64,000 bases of DNA, from NCBI GenBank assembly GCA_029204225.1, contig CM055095.1, positions 39,302,141-39,366,140 of the forward strand, in the 5' to 3' direction. The notes below the pieces were generated by a model, which was not told the DNA's origin, ran no database searches, and was given only the letters and a program-made list of their open reading frames with translations. Both the position numbers and the translations under genes were made by a program. Shown here one piece after another: positions 1 to 11,230 of the stretch; the stretch's first letter is position 1; every line of letters starts with the position of its first letter. The DNA comes from Diphasiastrum complanatum (lineage: Eukaryota; Streptophyta; Lycopodiopsida; Lycopodiales; Lycopodiaceae).

Positions 1-113
1 GAGGACTCAGAATTTTAAGTGGGTGGAGAAGAGCATTTTACAGCTTGTAAAATACCATTTTGAATAAATTTTAGTCGGTGAATTCATAGTCCACAAGTCT
101 TCATTACTCATTA

Positions 114-640
114 ATGATAAATTACTATTATAGTAATAACATTCATCTTTCATTTATTGGCAAAATACAATCTGAAATCGCACTTTATGACCTCGCTTTT
201 GATGGACAACCAAATTCAATCAATATTGAAGATTGGTTAACTAAATTGGAGGTCCACTTCCATCCTCACCTTTATTCTGAAGAGAAGAAAATCTGCTTTG
301 CTTCATTGTGCTTTCAATAGGACCAGTTCGAGCATGGTGGGATACTCACGCACATCGGAACACAAAGCTTTGGAGTCAATTCAAAATTGCTTGCATTGAT
401 AATATTACAAGATTCTACGTGAAATCATTTGAATATATCAAACAAACTGGATCTGTAAAACAGTTCAGTCAACAATTCTTGGCATTGGTTCGGAAGACAA
501 AATTTGGATATAGAAAATGTTTGGACAAATATGTGTAATTCTTCAAATGCCTATAAAAAAGTGCTTCAACCAAATCTTTCCAAATCCACTTATCCTGCTA
601 CTTTTATGGAGTTACGCGATATGATGGATCGTGCACTTGC
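114..640 (+). pseudogene. Gag-like remnant of a Ty3/Gypsy-type retrotransposon
   Basis: Two overlapping frames (114-320 and 308-538) join through a frameshift into one gag-like stretch. The first ends in a segment with WLTKLEVHF. The second carries the GPVRAWWD motif followed by W..FK, typical of the capsid region of plant retrotransposon Gag (Retrotrans_gag family), which packages element RNA in cytoplasmic particles. Coding similarity seems to continue to about 640 (ATFMELRDMMDRALALE-like text). There is no zinc knuckle, protease or polymerase, because the sequence is cut at 648 by an LTR of another family. This is a dead fragment. The family call rests on the motif only. Confidence 0.6.
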
Positions 641-647
641 TCTGGAG

Positions 648-844
648 GTGATATGACTTGAGTTTCTACAAGCTCATATTTGGCATTTCTATGTCTTAAA
701 TCTATATGCATGTTGTATTTGAGCAACTAGACTTCGAGTTTCCTCTAGGCCAAATTTGGCATTTCCAATATGAAACATTACATGCATGTAGACAAAACCT
801 TATCAAAACCAAAAGTCAAGATAGATGATTTTTCATTTTCAACA
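648..844 (-). repeat. Truncated LTR, family a (3' LTR of the adjacent Copia-1)
   Basis: About 197 bp nearly identical to 28765-28983 and related, in reverse, to the full LTR at 32003-32797. On the minus strand it starts TGTTGAAAATG right after a short purine run (AGGAG), as a 3' LTR should. Its far end is cut at 648, where the Gypsy gag remnant begins. Confidence 0.75.
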
Positions 845-964
845 CTCCTAAAAATTAATCTATGTTGACATGAACATGGATTTTGGAATTAATCCAAGAT
901 TGGCTATATGCTTGATGAAGGAATTTTTGCATAAAGGTTTGGTGAGCAAATCTGCAATACATGA

Positions 965-3391
965 TTATGTGTCGATGTGCTCTAAATAGATTTCCCCTCC
1001 AATGAGTTTCTCTCTCACAAAGTGATGTGCAACTTCGATGTGTTTGCTCCTTGCATGAAATATTGGGTTTTTGGCAAGGGCTTGTGCTAAAATATTGTCA
1101 CACATGATCAATGGTATATCATCTTCCTTGATAGTCTTTAGCTCCAAAAGCAACCTCTTGATCCAAAGCACTTCTTTTGTTGTTGTAATAAGTGCTTTAT
1201 ATTCAACTTCACAAGATGAGAGATATATGGTATCTTGCTTTTTAGAAAGCCAAGATATTAAAGTCCCTCCAAGGTATATTACATATGCACTTGTAGATTT
1301 CCAATTCACTTTCTCACTAGCAAAATCCGAGTCATAATATCCAATCATAAAAAGGTCTTCACTCTTGTACAACAAACCATAATCATAGGTTGAATATATG
1401 TACCTAAGTACACTTTTGGCCATTTTCCAATGATGAATTGTAGGATTTTGCATAGCTTGGCTTAATTTATGAACACTAAAACTTATATCAGGCCTAGTTA
1501 TGGTAAGCCAAATTAAGGAGCCTATAAGACTCCTAAAAAGAGTGATGTCCACGAAGGATCTTTCATCACCTTTATTAGGATCTTTCACAATTTGCTCCAT
1601 TGGAGTATCAATACTCTTACAATATAGCATATTAATTTCTTCAACGTTGAAAGAGCATACTTGGATTGACAAACAAAAGCTTTATCATTACGAAAGTCAA
1701 TCTCTAGGCCTAAAATGTAATGAATTTTTCCAAGATCTTGCATCTTGAATTCTCCTCCAAGTGCAACTTTAATTTCTTCAACTAAATTGATACAACTTCC
1801 ACTTAGGATAATATCATCAACATAAATGAGAAGAATGACAATATCACTAGCATAAAACTTGATATACATGGAAGGATCATAGTCAGTAAGAATGATTCCT
1901 AGTGAGATAAGGAAAGAGTTAAGTCGAGCATACCACGATCTTGGTGCTTGCTTTAGTCCATAAAGACTTTTGAAGAGCAAGCAAACTTTGGACTCATCTT
2001 TGATGAATCCTTGAGGTTGTTCCATATAGATTTCTTCTTCTAGATATCCATTTAAAAAAGCATTTGAGACATCTAATTGGAACACCTTCCACTTGAAAAA
2101 AACAAGCAATGGATATGATAATTCTTATTGAACCATCTTTGCAACAGGTGCAAAGGTCTCTTCATAATCAAGTCCATGAATTTGGGCAAAGCCCTTTGCA
2201 CAAAGTCTTGTCTTATATTTGTTGATTGTGCCATCTTGATTATATTTGACTAAAAAACCCATTTGCAACCAATAGTGTGCTTGTTGGATGGAAGATCCAC
2301 AAGCTCCCATGTCTTGTTGGTGATCAATGCATCATATTCTTGCTTCATGGCTAAAAACCATTCTTTTGAATTGAGTGCCTCCTGGACATCCTTTGGCTCT
2401 TCATGTGAGATAAAATATGCATAACTAGTGGAATCAAAATCACTTGTTTGCCTTTTTCACCATATGAGAGCCTCTTAGGCTCGGATCTTTCTCTTAGTGA
2501 TCTTCTAGGTGAGAAGACTCAAGGTGACTCCTCCTCAATTATCAGCCCCATCCCTCCATGATAATCTTCAAGAGAGACAATAGGTGATCCTTTTTGAGAC
2601 TCTTTGATCTCGGCCTCATCCAAATTGTATTTCTGGTTTTCATGGAATATAACATCTCTACTCTTAATTTTGATTGAGGTAGAGGGAACATAAATTCTAT
2701 ATGCCTTCTTGTTGGATGAATACCCAACCATGATCTCTTTGCTTGAATTTGGATCATCTTTTCTCCTTGTTTCCAAGGGTATATACACAAATCAAGTACT
2801 TTCAAAAACTCTAAGGTGATCAACCTTAGGCTTTTTCTTGAATAAGACTTCATATGGTGATCTTCCTGCAAGAGTATTGTGAGGTAGCCTATTGCACAAT
2901 TTATTGCTTCTCCCAAAATTCAATAGGCAAAGAAGATCGATTTTTTCTTTCGGCAACCCCATTTTGAGAAGGGGAATAAGCACAAGAGAATTATCTCTGA
3001 TCCCTTCAATCTCACAATATTCATGGAATTTATTGGAGATGTATTCTCCTCCTCCATCAAATCTCAAAGCTTTAACTTTAAAATAAAATTGTTTCTCAAC
3101 ATAAGCTTTGAAAACTAGGAAGCAATCAAACACCATATCTTTAGAAAAAAGAAGGTATAACCAAGTATATCTTGTGAAATCATCAATGAAGCTAACAAAA
3201 CAAGTAGCACCACCAATACTTTTTGAGGAAGAAAAATGAACATCCGAGTGTATTAATTCCAATGGCAGAGTAGTCTTGATAGAAGACCTTTGATATGGCT
3301 TCCTATGTAATTTTGCAATGGCACTATTCACAAATTCTCTACTATGGAGAGAATCTGTTGGTTGTGGCTTATTCTTTCTTCTTGTTGACAA
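965..3391 (-). pseudogene. Ty1/Copia pol remnant (Copia-1): integrase, reverse transcriptase, RNase H
   Basis: Read on the minus strand the domains run in Copia order. The integrase core (3391-2792) has HSDVHF, FIDDFTRYTW and RFDGGGEY, the last replacing the usual RSDNGGEY. The linker lies at 2788-2519. The reverse transcriptase (2310-1585) has LDVSNAFLNG and an intact YVDD in LLIYVDDIILSG. The RNase H and tail (1672-965) have GYYDSDFA and SSCEVEYKAL. At least four frameshifts or stops split the frame, so it cannot make a polyprotein. The gag, the protease and the 5' LTR are absent. The 3' end abuts the family-a LTR. In life such an element copies its RNA to DNA and integrates it. Confidence 0.9.
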
Positions 3392-3394
3392 AAC

Positions 3395-3975
3395 AGTTTC
3401 TGCCTGTTACTAGGCTCGTTGGGCTCTTCCTAAAGATTAACGTTCTTGTTTCTTTTAAGGCCCAGATCAGGTAGAGGGAACTGATAATGATATAGTATAT
3501 GTCCTGTCTGTCAGAGGACACTCAGATTGGTCACTCTTGCACTGAAAGAACTTGCATAAACGACCACAATCAGTCAATCATGCATGCCAAAACGTTCAAG
3601 CACAAAATCAGCTTGCAGTCTAGGTGAACAAACTATGACTCTACTTCTACTTTGCTGCAAAAACGAGTTTGAATCGGATCCTTACCAGCTAAACTAAGCT
3701 ACACCTACGTTAATCCACGTTACAAGAAACAAGAAACTAATCTAACAACATTTTAGAAGTCCAAGAATCAGGAAACACACATTTCTTGATTCTTGGACAC
3801 CCCAAGAACAATCAAGAACTGGATTGTAAGAGGATATGCAAGATTTACATGACAAATCCAGCCTATTTAGTTTACCTAAATGTTGATCCCTACATTAATC
3901 CACAAGCAATAAAGGAAATCCAATCCACTCTGGGAAAGCAAGAAAACTAATCCACTCTACTATCCACAACCACAT
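3395..3975 (-). repeat. LTR/leader fragment, family d, minus orientation
   Basis: The reverse complement matches 35.7-36.3 kb and 51.1-51.7 kb: a stretch with repeated 'caagaatcaagaaa'-type text, a TGACAGGCAGGAC-like segment and a GCCTGGTAACAGGCAG-like end. It lies directly against the broken integrase end of Copia-1, so one inserted into, or recombined with, the other. Confidence 0.65.
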
Positions 3976-4909
3976 ACAAAGGTGATGCGAAAAATGTGCA
4001 CTCATAAGATGCAAATTCCAGCTAAAACTTTGGTGACAAACTGATCCACAATGAAATGAAACGAGACGAAATCTAGACAAAAACAAAATGAAGTGAAACT
4101 TGAACGAGCTCTGACATTGATTCATGCTAGAGGCATAGAGATCGCGAAACAAAACGAAACGAAGTGAAAGCATTCGCAAAAAGATCAATCAACCTCTATA
4201 ACGAGACGAGACGAAATGAAACGACACAAGACAAAATGAAACGAAACGAGATGAAACGAAACTTAAGTGAGCTTTGAAATTGATTTACGCTTATAGCCAA
4301 GTGATTGTGAAGCGAAAGGAAGCGAAACACGAAGCGAAAGCATTCACAAACAAAATCAGTTCGTCAAAAATTTAGATGTGATTGCTGGTCACTACCGGCT
4401 ATATCATTCCTATAATCCTTCAAAGTGTAGACAGACACTGCTGATCTACGTTAAGAGATTAATATAGCATTCAACTAAATCAAACCAATGTGCAAAATTG
4501 AATAAACAAGTGAATCAGATACACGAATAATATCAGACAGATATTCATTTGAGATCATACAATCATACAGAATAATATGTGCACAATAGCTACAATATTA
4601 TCTATTGATCTTCTGATTTTTCAAGCACTGCATGACAGATCCACGTAGTGCATTGGCGTGAGAGAAATACAGTTCTCCCACGATTCGTGTCTCGCTTACT
4701 AGCGGACTTCTGGATCTACAGATTTTCTACAGAATTGTCTCGCTCACAAGCAGACATGTGTTTAGTATATTTTCGTCTAATTCTTACTTACAATATTATG
4801 CATCAAGCAGAAAGTATATAGTTCACAAAAATTTTCGTGTCACGTTGTGTAACTCCAGATTAGAAAGATTAAACATCTACAACTAATCACCAATTACAAG
4901 AGTGGCAGA
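3976..4909. repeat. Gene-free stretch with degenerate ACGAA/GAAACGA repeats, probably LTR of Copia-2
   Basis: No coding frame is recognisable. From about 4045 to 4345 the sequence is full of short GAAACGA, GAGACGAAATG and AAGCGAAA units on the + strand. The position, just beyond the 3' end of the minus-strand Copia-2 pol, fits a 3' LTR, but I could not fix LTR ends or a clean polypurine tract. Confidence 0.4.
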
Positions 4910-6806
4910 TTAGCCACAATCTAGAGTACTTCTACTGATGTCATGATATCTGATCAAATACTTGTACCCCATGGTACTTGGCTGATATTCTTGATCCTTT
5001 GAGGAGCACGACTGATTTGTGTCGTGTCGTGTCGTGTCGTCTTTTGTCAAAAGTTCAGGTTTGAAAGCTAGAAAAGCTTTGGTAATAGAAACATTTTGTT
5101 TCTTCAGCTCTCTCTCAAAGCATGATAGCTTGACGACTCCAAGACTGCTCCTCTGTTTCTCGAACAGATCTTTGTCTAAGGCCTTTGTGAAAATGTCAAC
5201 AACCATGTCTTTCGTTCCAATAAAAGTAGTCTGTAGCATTTTCTTCTCGATAAGATCCCTTATCAAGTGGTACTTGATTGCAATGTGTTTCGTTTTTGAG
5301 TGAAACACACCTCTGTTAGATGTATTGCAAATGTGCTGTCCATCTGCAAAACCAGAGGTTCATTTCTCGTTTCGCCTAGTTTGTCAATGAGCTGTTTGAG
5401 CCAAATTACTTCGTTGGCCATCTTTGCTGCTACAACGTACTCTGCTTCGCAGGATGACTGAGTTACAATGGTCTGCTTCTTGCTGACCCAGAGAATTGTT
5501 GCTTCTGACGCAATGATGCATCTCTTGAGACACTTCTGTAGTCGTCCTTGAGGAATGCCCAGCTAGCATCACTGTAGGAAAGCATCTGGACCCCTGCATC
5601 ACGACAATAACACAAACCAAAATCTTTTGTTAATTGAAGATATTTGCAAAATTTGTTTTGCAATCTTCCAATGTGTCGAGCCTAGATTCGTGCAGAATTG
5701 GCTCATCCTAAACACGACATAAGCAATGTCAAGACATGTGTTATCTGCAAGGTGCATCAGCGATTCTATCAGTTTCTTGTATGGTGTGTTGCATCAATTC
5801 TCTCTCTTCTTCAGTCCTCGAACAATTTTTGTTTGTCAGTACTGTTCTTGCAATCATTGGAGTATTTGCTCCTTTGCAATTCAGCATCCCAAAATCTTCT
5901 AGGATTTTATGGGTATATCTGGACTGATGAAGGTACAATTTACCTCCCTCATAGTCCATGTCAATCTGTTAGCCAAGGTAACATCTGGCTTCTCCCAGAT
6001 CTGCAATCTCAAAATGTTTAGAGATATCATTCTTCACTTCAGCAATAAGCTTCTCACTCTTGTAGAGTATCAGAGTGTCATTCACATACACAGCTACAAT
6101 GATGATCTTCCCATCTGTAATTCTTACATACACATTGAAATCAGTCATTAGTGGCTTTAATCCTAAGGATTTCAGGGCTTGATCTTTCTTCTTGTACCAT
6201 TGTCGAGCTGACTGCTTCATACCATAGATACTCCTATGCATTCTGCATGCATAAGTAGGAAGTGAATCCGAGATATAGCCTGGGGGTTGATCCATGTAGA
6301 CCTCTTTGTCTAACTCACCATGCAAGAAGGCTGTCTTCTCGTCCACGATGTGAATCCTGAGATCATAAGCAGCTGCATATGCAAATAGTAAACGTAGGGA
6401 CGAATGTTTCACAACAGGAGAGAAGGTCTCAGAATAGTCAATACCATATCTATGAGAGAATTCCTTCGCTACAAGTCTTGCCTTATACTTTGAGACATCT
6501 CCATCTGGTCCATACTTTAGCTTGTATACCCATTTGCATTTAACAGTCTTTCGTTTATCTGGTAATGGCTGCAACATCCATACCTGGTTCTTGCTCATGG
6601 ATTCCATCTCCTCATTCATGGCTTGGATCCATTTGTCCTTTTCTGGAGATTCAACTGCTTCTTCGAATGTCTGTGGTTCGCCACTGAATCCACAGAACTC
6701 TTCTGATGTGGAAGCTGAGCTGCCTGACACATATCTTGCTGGCGCTTTTCGTTGTCTTGTTGACCTTCTAGGAGATCCTCCTGGAACTGCAATGCCTTTG
6801 TCTTTA
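4910..6806 (-). pseudogene. Ty1/Copia pol remnant (Copia-2): reverse transcriptase and RNase H
   Basis: On the minus strand a long frame (6730-5969, open in to about 6806) gives the inter-domain linker and reverse transcriptase: MNEEMESM, CKWVYKLKY, YKARLVAKEF, YSETFSPVVK and DEKTAFLHGEL. The catalytic box reads YVND rather than YVDD, so an essential aspartate is lost. It continues with LHQSRYTHKIL (5959-5741), an RNase H piece with CEAEYVVA-like text in shifted frames (5663-5384), and the tail SKTKHIAIKYHLIRDLI...DIFTKAL (5308-4910). Integrase, protease and gag are absent. The 5' edge is cut where Gypsy-1 begins at about 6.82 kb. Several frameshifts and the YVND change make it inactive. Confidence 0.9.
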
Positions 6807-6825
6807 TATGCTCTGTTAGAATGCC

Positions 6826-7220
6826 ATGATTATGTGGCTACCTAAACGGATCAGATGTGAGCTGAAACGCCATAATGAGTATGCACTCTTGCAAAATGCT
6901 ATGGACGATGCAATTCGGGAGGAGGATGAAGATTCATATGATGAGCCGAATATCAGTATATTGCCTTATACATCAGGGCAGACTACTACGACATCCACCA
7001 CTATTGCATCAACGAATGCCAACGCTACTGCAAAAATGATGCTCAATGAGTTCGAGAAACTTGGGAAGAACCAACAAAAACGATGGAAAAGTTGCAGTTG
7101 CAATTTGATGAGAAGATCAAAGCATTGGAAAATTTCCACCGGGAAGCAAACAAGGAACTTGAAAAGTTTGCAAAGACTTCTCCTACCAGGGAAAATGTCT
7201 GGTAGATTATCTGTAGAAAT
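6826..7220 (+). pseudogene. Gypsy-1 copy 1, gag-like 5' segment
   Basis: A frame from 6826 gives an acidic segment (IREEDEDSYDEPN) followed by Thr/Ser-rich text and a coil-like KMMLNEFEKLGKNQQKR. That suits the end of a Gag/linker in a Gypsy element, but no capsid or zinc-knuckle signature is seen. At about 7205 the sequence switches into reverse transcriptase. The same 'agattatct' occurs in the intact copy at about 58870, which points to a deletion at short homology that removed protease and the first part of the polymerase. The assignment to Gag is an inference from position. Confidence 0.45.
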
Positions 7221-8126
7221 TCCTTGAAATTTACTTGGATGACCTGGCAGTCCATAGTACAAATGCAGACCACCTCGATCGATTGGAAAAAGTATTTGAA
7301 AGATGTCGCAAATATCAGATTTTTTTAAATCCAAAAAAATGTCAGATATGGGTTTTCCACGAGTTGTGCTTGGACATGTGATATCGAGACATGGTATTGC
7401 CACAAATTATTCTAAGATCAAAGTTATTGTGGAATTGCCACCGCCAACAACAATTCGTGGAGTTTACTTGTTTATGGGTCATGCGAACTACTATCGAATT
7501 TTTATTATCTTCTTTGCGGATTTAGCACGACCTATATACAAATCGACTATTGTTCCTATTTGGACAGTAGAGGCGTTAGAAGCCTTTGAAAAATTAAAAA
7601 AAGCATTAACTTCAGCACCAATACCGTGTTCTCCAGATTGGATGATAGAGTTTCATGTTCATATTACAAAAATAGTACAAATCAAACATCTTTTCAATTG
7701 GTTTATGGTCAAGATGTTGTCATGCCAATTGAATTTTTAATCCCATCCTTATGCATAGCAGCAACAGAACGATTAAATGATGATAAGTCTTTACAACTCC
7801 GTCATGAAGCGTTGCACAAATTATGTGAAACCCGATTGATGGCAGTTCATGCCTTAGCAGCAGAGAAAGGCCGCCGCAAGGCATGGCACGATCGTCGATT
7901 GCACAAAAAAGATCTAAAAGCAGGAGATCTTGCATTGATGTACAAAACCAAGCTGATCGAGAGAAAGTTGAAGCTTACCGGTGAAGGCCCATATAAAGTG
8001 AAGGAAATTCTGAACTATGGTGCCGTAATTCTTGAGCACTTGGATGGAAAACGATTTGATACTCCGATGAATGGCAGTCGATTACGCAAGTTTTGGCAGC
8101 CTGCTCCGCCAGTTCAGCAAGCCTGA
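7205..8126 (+). pseudogene. Gypsy-1 copy 1, fused reverse transcriptase and integrase C-terminus
   Basis: 7205-7650 matches 58868-59325 closely: FLEIYLDD at the catalytic box, LGHVISRHGIA, then the connection region up to EFHVH. A frameshift lies near 7300. At about 7650 the sequence jumps from the RNase H start to the post-catalytic part of integrase (TSFQLVYGQDVVMPIEF). The frame 7626-8126 then runs to a full stop and includes a GPY/F-type module (GEGPYKVKEILNYGAVIL...MNGSRLRKF), which helps integrase bind DNA. RNase H, the HHCC finger and the DDE core are deleted. The extra gene region follows at 8944. Confidence 0.88.
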
Positions 8127-8943
8127 TCTCAATGGTTTTTTTAAAATTTTATTTTATTTGTTTTTCAAATTTATTGTTTTCAGTATTTAAATTGCTGAGT
8201 TTTTTGGAAAAAGACATTAAAAAAAAAAAAAGGACAAGCAAAAATTGAGCAAAGACTGATGAGCAAAAGTCAAAAAGTCATCAACATGAAAAAAAGGAAG
8301 CACTATATTTTTCAATGGAAAATGCCTTAGAAAATCACTGTCTTGGTCAGATTTGGCCTATATAGTACCAGAAATCTTTGCTAAGCTCTCAGACTGTACA
8401 TCCACTCTAGATTTATCTAATTTGAGGTGGGCGAAGGTTCATGTCCAAGAACACCCCAGTTTTTGAGCTAGGCAAAGGATCAGTGATATGCCATTTTGGA
8501 AACCTTTGCCAAGCATTTTAACCTCATTATGAACCTTCGTCGACCTGCTAGATGATTTTAAAATGTCCAAATTAGGTTATCCATAGTTTCAGATCTGGGA
8601 AAAATGCATTTATGACAATACTTGGGCGAAGGTTCATCCTTCGCCAGCCCTGAAAAACATTCGCCTGATAGGTTCAGATCCCCAAAAATCTTCGCCAAGA
8701 TTTTTATAGCCTATTTTCACAGTACTGTACATGCCTGCAAATTTTTGTTTAGAACTGATCAGCCAAACTACTATTTAGTGTAATGGACCCACCAAATTCA
8801 CCTATAAGTTGGCTGATTTCGACTCATTCCTCACTTGTGCTAGCGAAGCTCTTGAGAATTTTTCTTGCGACCAAAGCCTTCCAAAATTCCTGCACTGCTT
8901 TCTAAAACACTTTCACGCATTTTATATTTCCTTTCTAATCACC
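8127..8943 (+). other. Gypsy-1 spacer between pol and the extra gene region, with a hairpin
   Basis: No convincing coding. An A-rich run lies at 8218-8232. The phrase GGGCGAAGGTTCAT occurs twice (about 8433 and 8624), and the second is part of a perfect hairpin: GGCGAAGG at 8625-8632, loop TTCAT, CCTTCGCC at 8638-8645. Such spacers between pol and an extra 3' gene can hold a splice acceptor or promoter for a subgenomic RNA. That is only a possibility here. Confidence 0.45.
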
Positions 8944-9570
8944 ATGTCTTCTACGAATACTTCCCAGTCTCTGCGCTATACTATCTATCATGATGCCCCA
9001 TCTGCAACGGACATCATGATCATTCCTAGCACAAGCATGGTCACTCAGTGGATGACCCTTGCGGAGCCTCTGCTCACTGCAATGGGTATTCATGAGAGAG
9101 CCTTTTTTGGCAGGATCAATATGGATTTCATCACCCTTGCCTTCAGTACATGGAAGGAAGAGAAATCCAAATTTTATATCACTTTTCAGGGAGCCACACA
9201 CAAGGTGCGCGTCACTGAGGCCGCCCTTGCAGCCATAGGTATAACATCCAGTACATTGGCCTCACCCAATCACAAGCAGGCCAAACAAGCCATTAAGCCC
9301 TACATTGACCTCACTAATGATCTGCACTGGACCAATGACGGATACCTTCTGGAAGCCATCACTGAGCCTTCAATCCACGCTGCTGCCCAGCTACTGAACA
9401 ACTTCCTGATGGTTGGCAACCTCAGGAAAGACCACATCACATCACAGATCCTCCATAGGATAGTGGAGTCCCACACCAAGTTAGCCAAAGCCCCTCTTGA
9501 ACCATATAATTGGTTCAAGACAGTTTCTGGTGAGCTCAAACGAGCTATTAAGGCCAATACTAAGCAGTAG
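8944..9570 (+). CDS. Extra 3' gene of Gypsy-1, N-terminal domain; function unknown
   Basis: The first ATG of an open frame lies at 8944 in good context (ACC ATG T), giving about 208 residues. The frame is open upstream to 8809 but has no ATG there. The protein begins with a Ser/Thr-rich lead (SSTNTSQSL), then a compact mixed region with WMTLAEPLL, RINMDFITLAFSTW, TEAALAAIGI, a Lys-rich KQAKQAIK, and an all-helical C-terminal half ending ELKRAIKANTKQ. I see no signal peptide, membrane span, zinc knuckle or protease motif, so nothing supports an envelope protein. It lies in sense between integrase and 3' LTR, where Tat/Athila-type Gypsy elements are known to carry extra genes. Copy 2 has lost this part by deletion. 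It may originally have been one long frame with the coiled-coil region downstream. Confidence 0.55.
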   Translation: MSSTNTSQSLRYTIYHDAPSATDIMIIPSTSMVTQWMTLAEPLLTAMGIHERAFFGRINMDFITLAFSTWKEEKSKFYITFQGATHKVRVTEAALAAIGITSSTLASPNHKQAKQAIKPYIDLTNDLHWTNDGYLLEAITEPSIHAAAQLLNNFLMVGNLRKDHITSQILHRIVESHTKLAKAPLEPYNWFKTVSGELKRAIKANTKQ

Positions 9571-9955
9571 TTTATTGCTGGCTTTTAATTGTCCCTTTTA
9601 GCCACTTCTCACTTAGAAAACAAAATCCATGGCTTCCACCTGGATAGCTTTCGGTCTACGAAGAAGCACCGACTGAGTCGTCTCACCAGGCCTCAAGTTC
9701 TCATAGTCGTCATTGTCCACGCAACGAGATCATAATTTCTGACTCGCCTTCCGTGTCACGACGTCGTCAGCTGCGCTTCCACCCCCAGCTGCTGTTCGCA
9801 CTGAACTTCCCATTCCCCTAGCCTCTGATGCTTCCCTCGCCTCTGCTTCCAATCAAGGATAGTTTGTGACCATTGGGCCTACCATTCCCATCACAGCTGT
9901 CCAGGCCGCCACACCCTCACACACTGAAGCCACTTCACCAAACACGTAGTTTTTT
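9571..9955 (+). pseudogene. Gypsy-1 copy 1, broken Ser/Pro-rich linker of the extra gene
   Basis: Between the N-terminal domain and the acidic/coiled-coil part, one frame reads as a Ser/His-rich linker (EEAPTESSHQASSS followed by EIIISDSPSVS), then Pro-rich text up to a stop near 9820. GC content is higher than in the flanks. It looks like decayed coding sequence of the same extra gene rather than a spacer. There is no second copy to compare, so confidence is limited. Confidence 0.35.
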
Positions 9956-11230
9956 ATGGATATATTTGATGATTCTGATCTCCTTGGGGACGCCAAAATT
10001 TTTGAAATGCCCCAGAGCCCTGCGCCCTTTGAACTCCAATCCCTTGGAAGAGGATTCAGACATATCCATGAATCTACTATTGGTGTTGAAGATGTCAGCC
10101 AGCAATCTCATACAGAAGAAAGCCCAGCCGCACTTCGGGTCGACAAAGCTGTAAAATCACCAAAACAATTCGACGCCACAGTGCCTAAGGGATTTGAAGA
10201 GGAAGAGATTTTTGAAGAAGAAGAGCTAGTGGCACCTATTCCACGCCAACCAAGGATAGTTCCATCAAGTCCTCCTGCTGCTGCCGCCTCCACCACCGTC
10301 GAATCTGGTGATGCTCTCGGTTTGGTCTCAAGCCTTACGCAAGTGATCTAGTCTATGCTAGATAAGAAGAAGGAAATGGAGTAGAGAATCTCAGATCTGG
10401 GGTCCGAAAACACTCTGATCAGCCAAAAAATTGTCCAGTTGGATTGAGAGTTAAAGATTGCCAAACAACATAAAGACAAGGCTGAAGCTGAAAAGAAGTT
10501 GGCCCAGCAACAAGCTGATCGCTTGGAAGACTATGTCAGCTCTCTGCAAAATGCCTTGACAACCGCACAAGATCAGGTGGATAAGGACGTGCAAAATGCA
10601 AAGCAACAAGTACAGGTGCTGAAGGGTCAATTACAGATGGCCGAACAAGATTGCATGCGACTTCAAGGTGAATTGGATGCGACCACCCTTGAACGTGATG
10701 CATATCTTCAAACGCAAATACCAGATCATCCGGTCACACCGACAAAGATTGCGTATTTGTTCAAGAAAGTGGAGACATACAAAGTGGCCCTTCAGGGATT
10801 TCAACGCTGCTTTGATGGGTTCAAAGGAGCAGCTTCAACCGAGTTGGCAAAGGCTAAAGAGACTATCACCGCCTATGAAAAAGACGCCGCTCAAGTGTTG
10901 GAAGCCGGACCACAAATCCCCGTACCGGTCATGCCGCAATTCTCCCCTCCACGCCAAGAAGTTGTACCAATGGATACAGGGGTAGATTCGAGCATGGACC
11001 AAGGGGGATCTCCAGATATAACAAAACATCCGCCAATCCTACCAGCAGTACAAGCAGGTCCATCCTCATCAAGGACCACACCTCTATTCAGAAGATCCAT
11101 CAGCGTCGAGGACCAGATCCAGACCTTCTTAAAGCAACACCCGCATGAGTCCTCGCGTGGTGGATGGGTTCTGAAGTTTAAGACCTCTGAGATCGAGGTC
11201 GACAAAGAATTGGACAAATATCTACATTGA
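9956..11230 (+). pseudogene. Gypsy-1 copy 1, acidic and coiled-coil part of the extra gene
   Basis: One reading frame runs from ATG 9956 to the stop at 11228, broken by three in-frame stops near 10349, 10382 and 10444. The order is an acidic region (FEEEEIFEEEELVAPIPRQP), an Ala/Ser linker, then a long heptad-rich helix (KKLAQQQADRLEDYV...LQMAEQD...LQGELDATTLERD, about 10370-10720), a conserved QIPDHPVTP element, a second helical stretch with FKKVETYKVALQGF and AKAKETITAYEKDAAQVLEA, and a Pro/Ser-rich tail. Copy 2 (60007-60744) is about as long and has sense codons at all three stops. A coiled coil suggests a multimer or a structural partner of particles. The actual role is unknown. Confidence 0.7.

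Noticed and set aside
3895-4188. 97-codon minus-strand frame
   Set aside because: It lies in a family-d LTR end and ACGAA repeats, without protein-like composition.
5017-5040. TCGTG short repeat as a regulatory array
   Set aside because: Four units only, inside the decayed Copia-2 tail; probably slippage.
8944-9570. Extra Gypsy gene as a retroviral-type envelope
   Set aside because: No signal peptide, transmembrane span or cleavage site is visible after the ATG.
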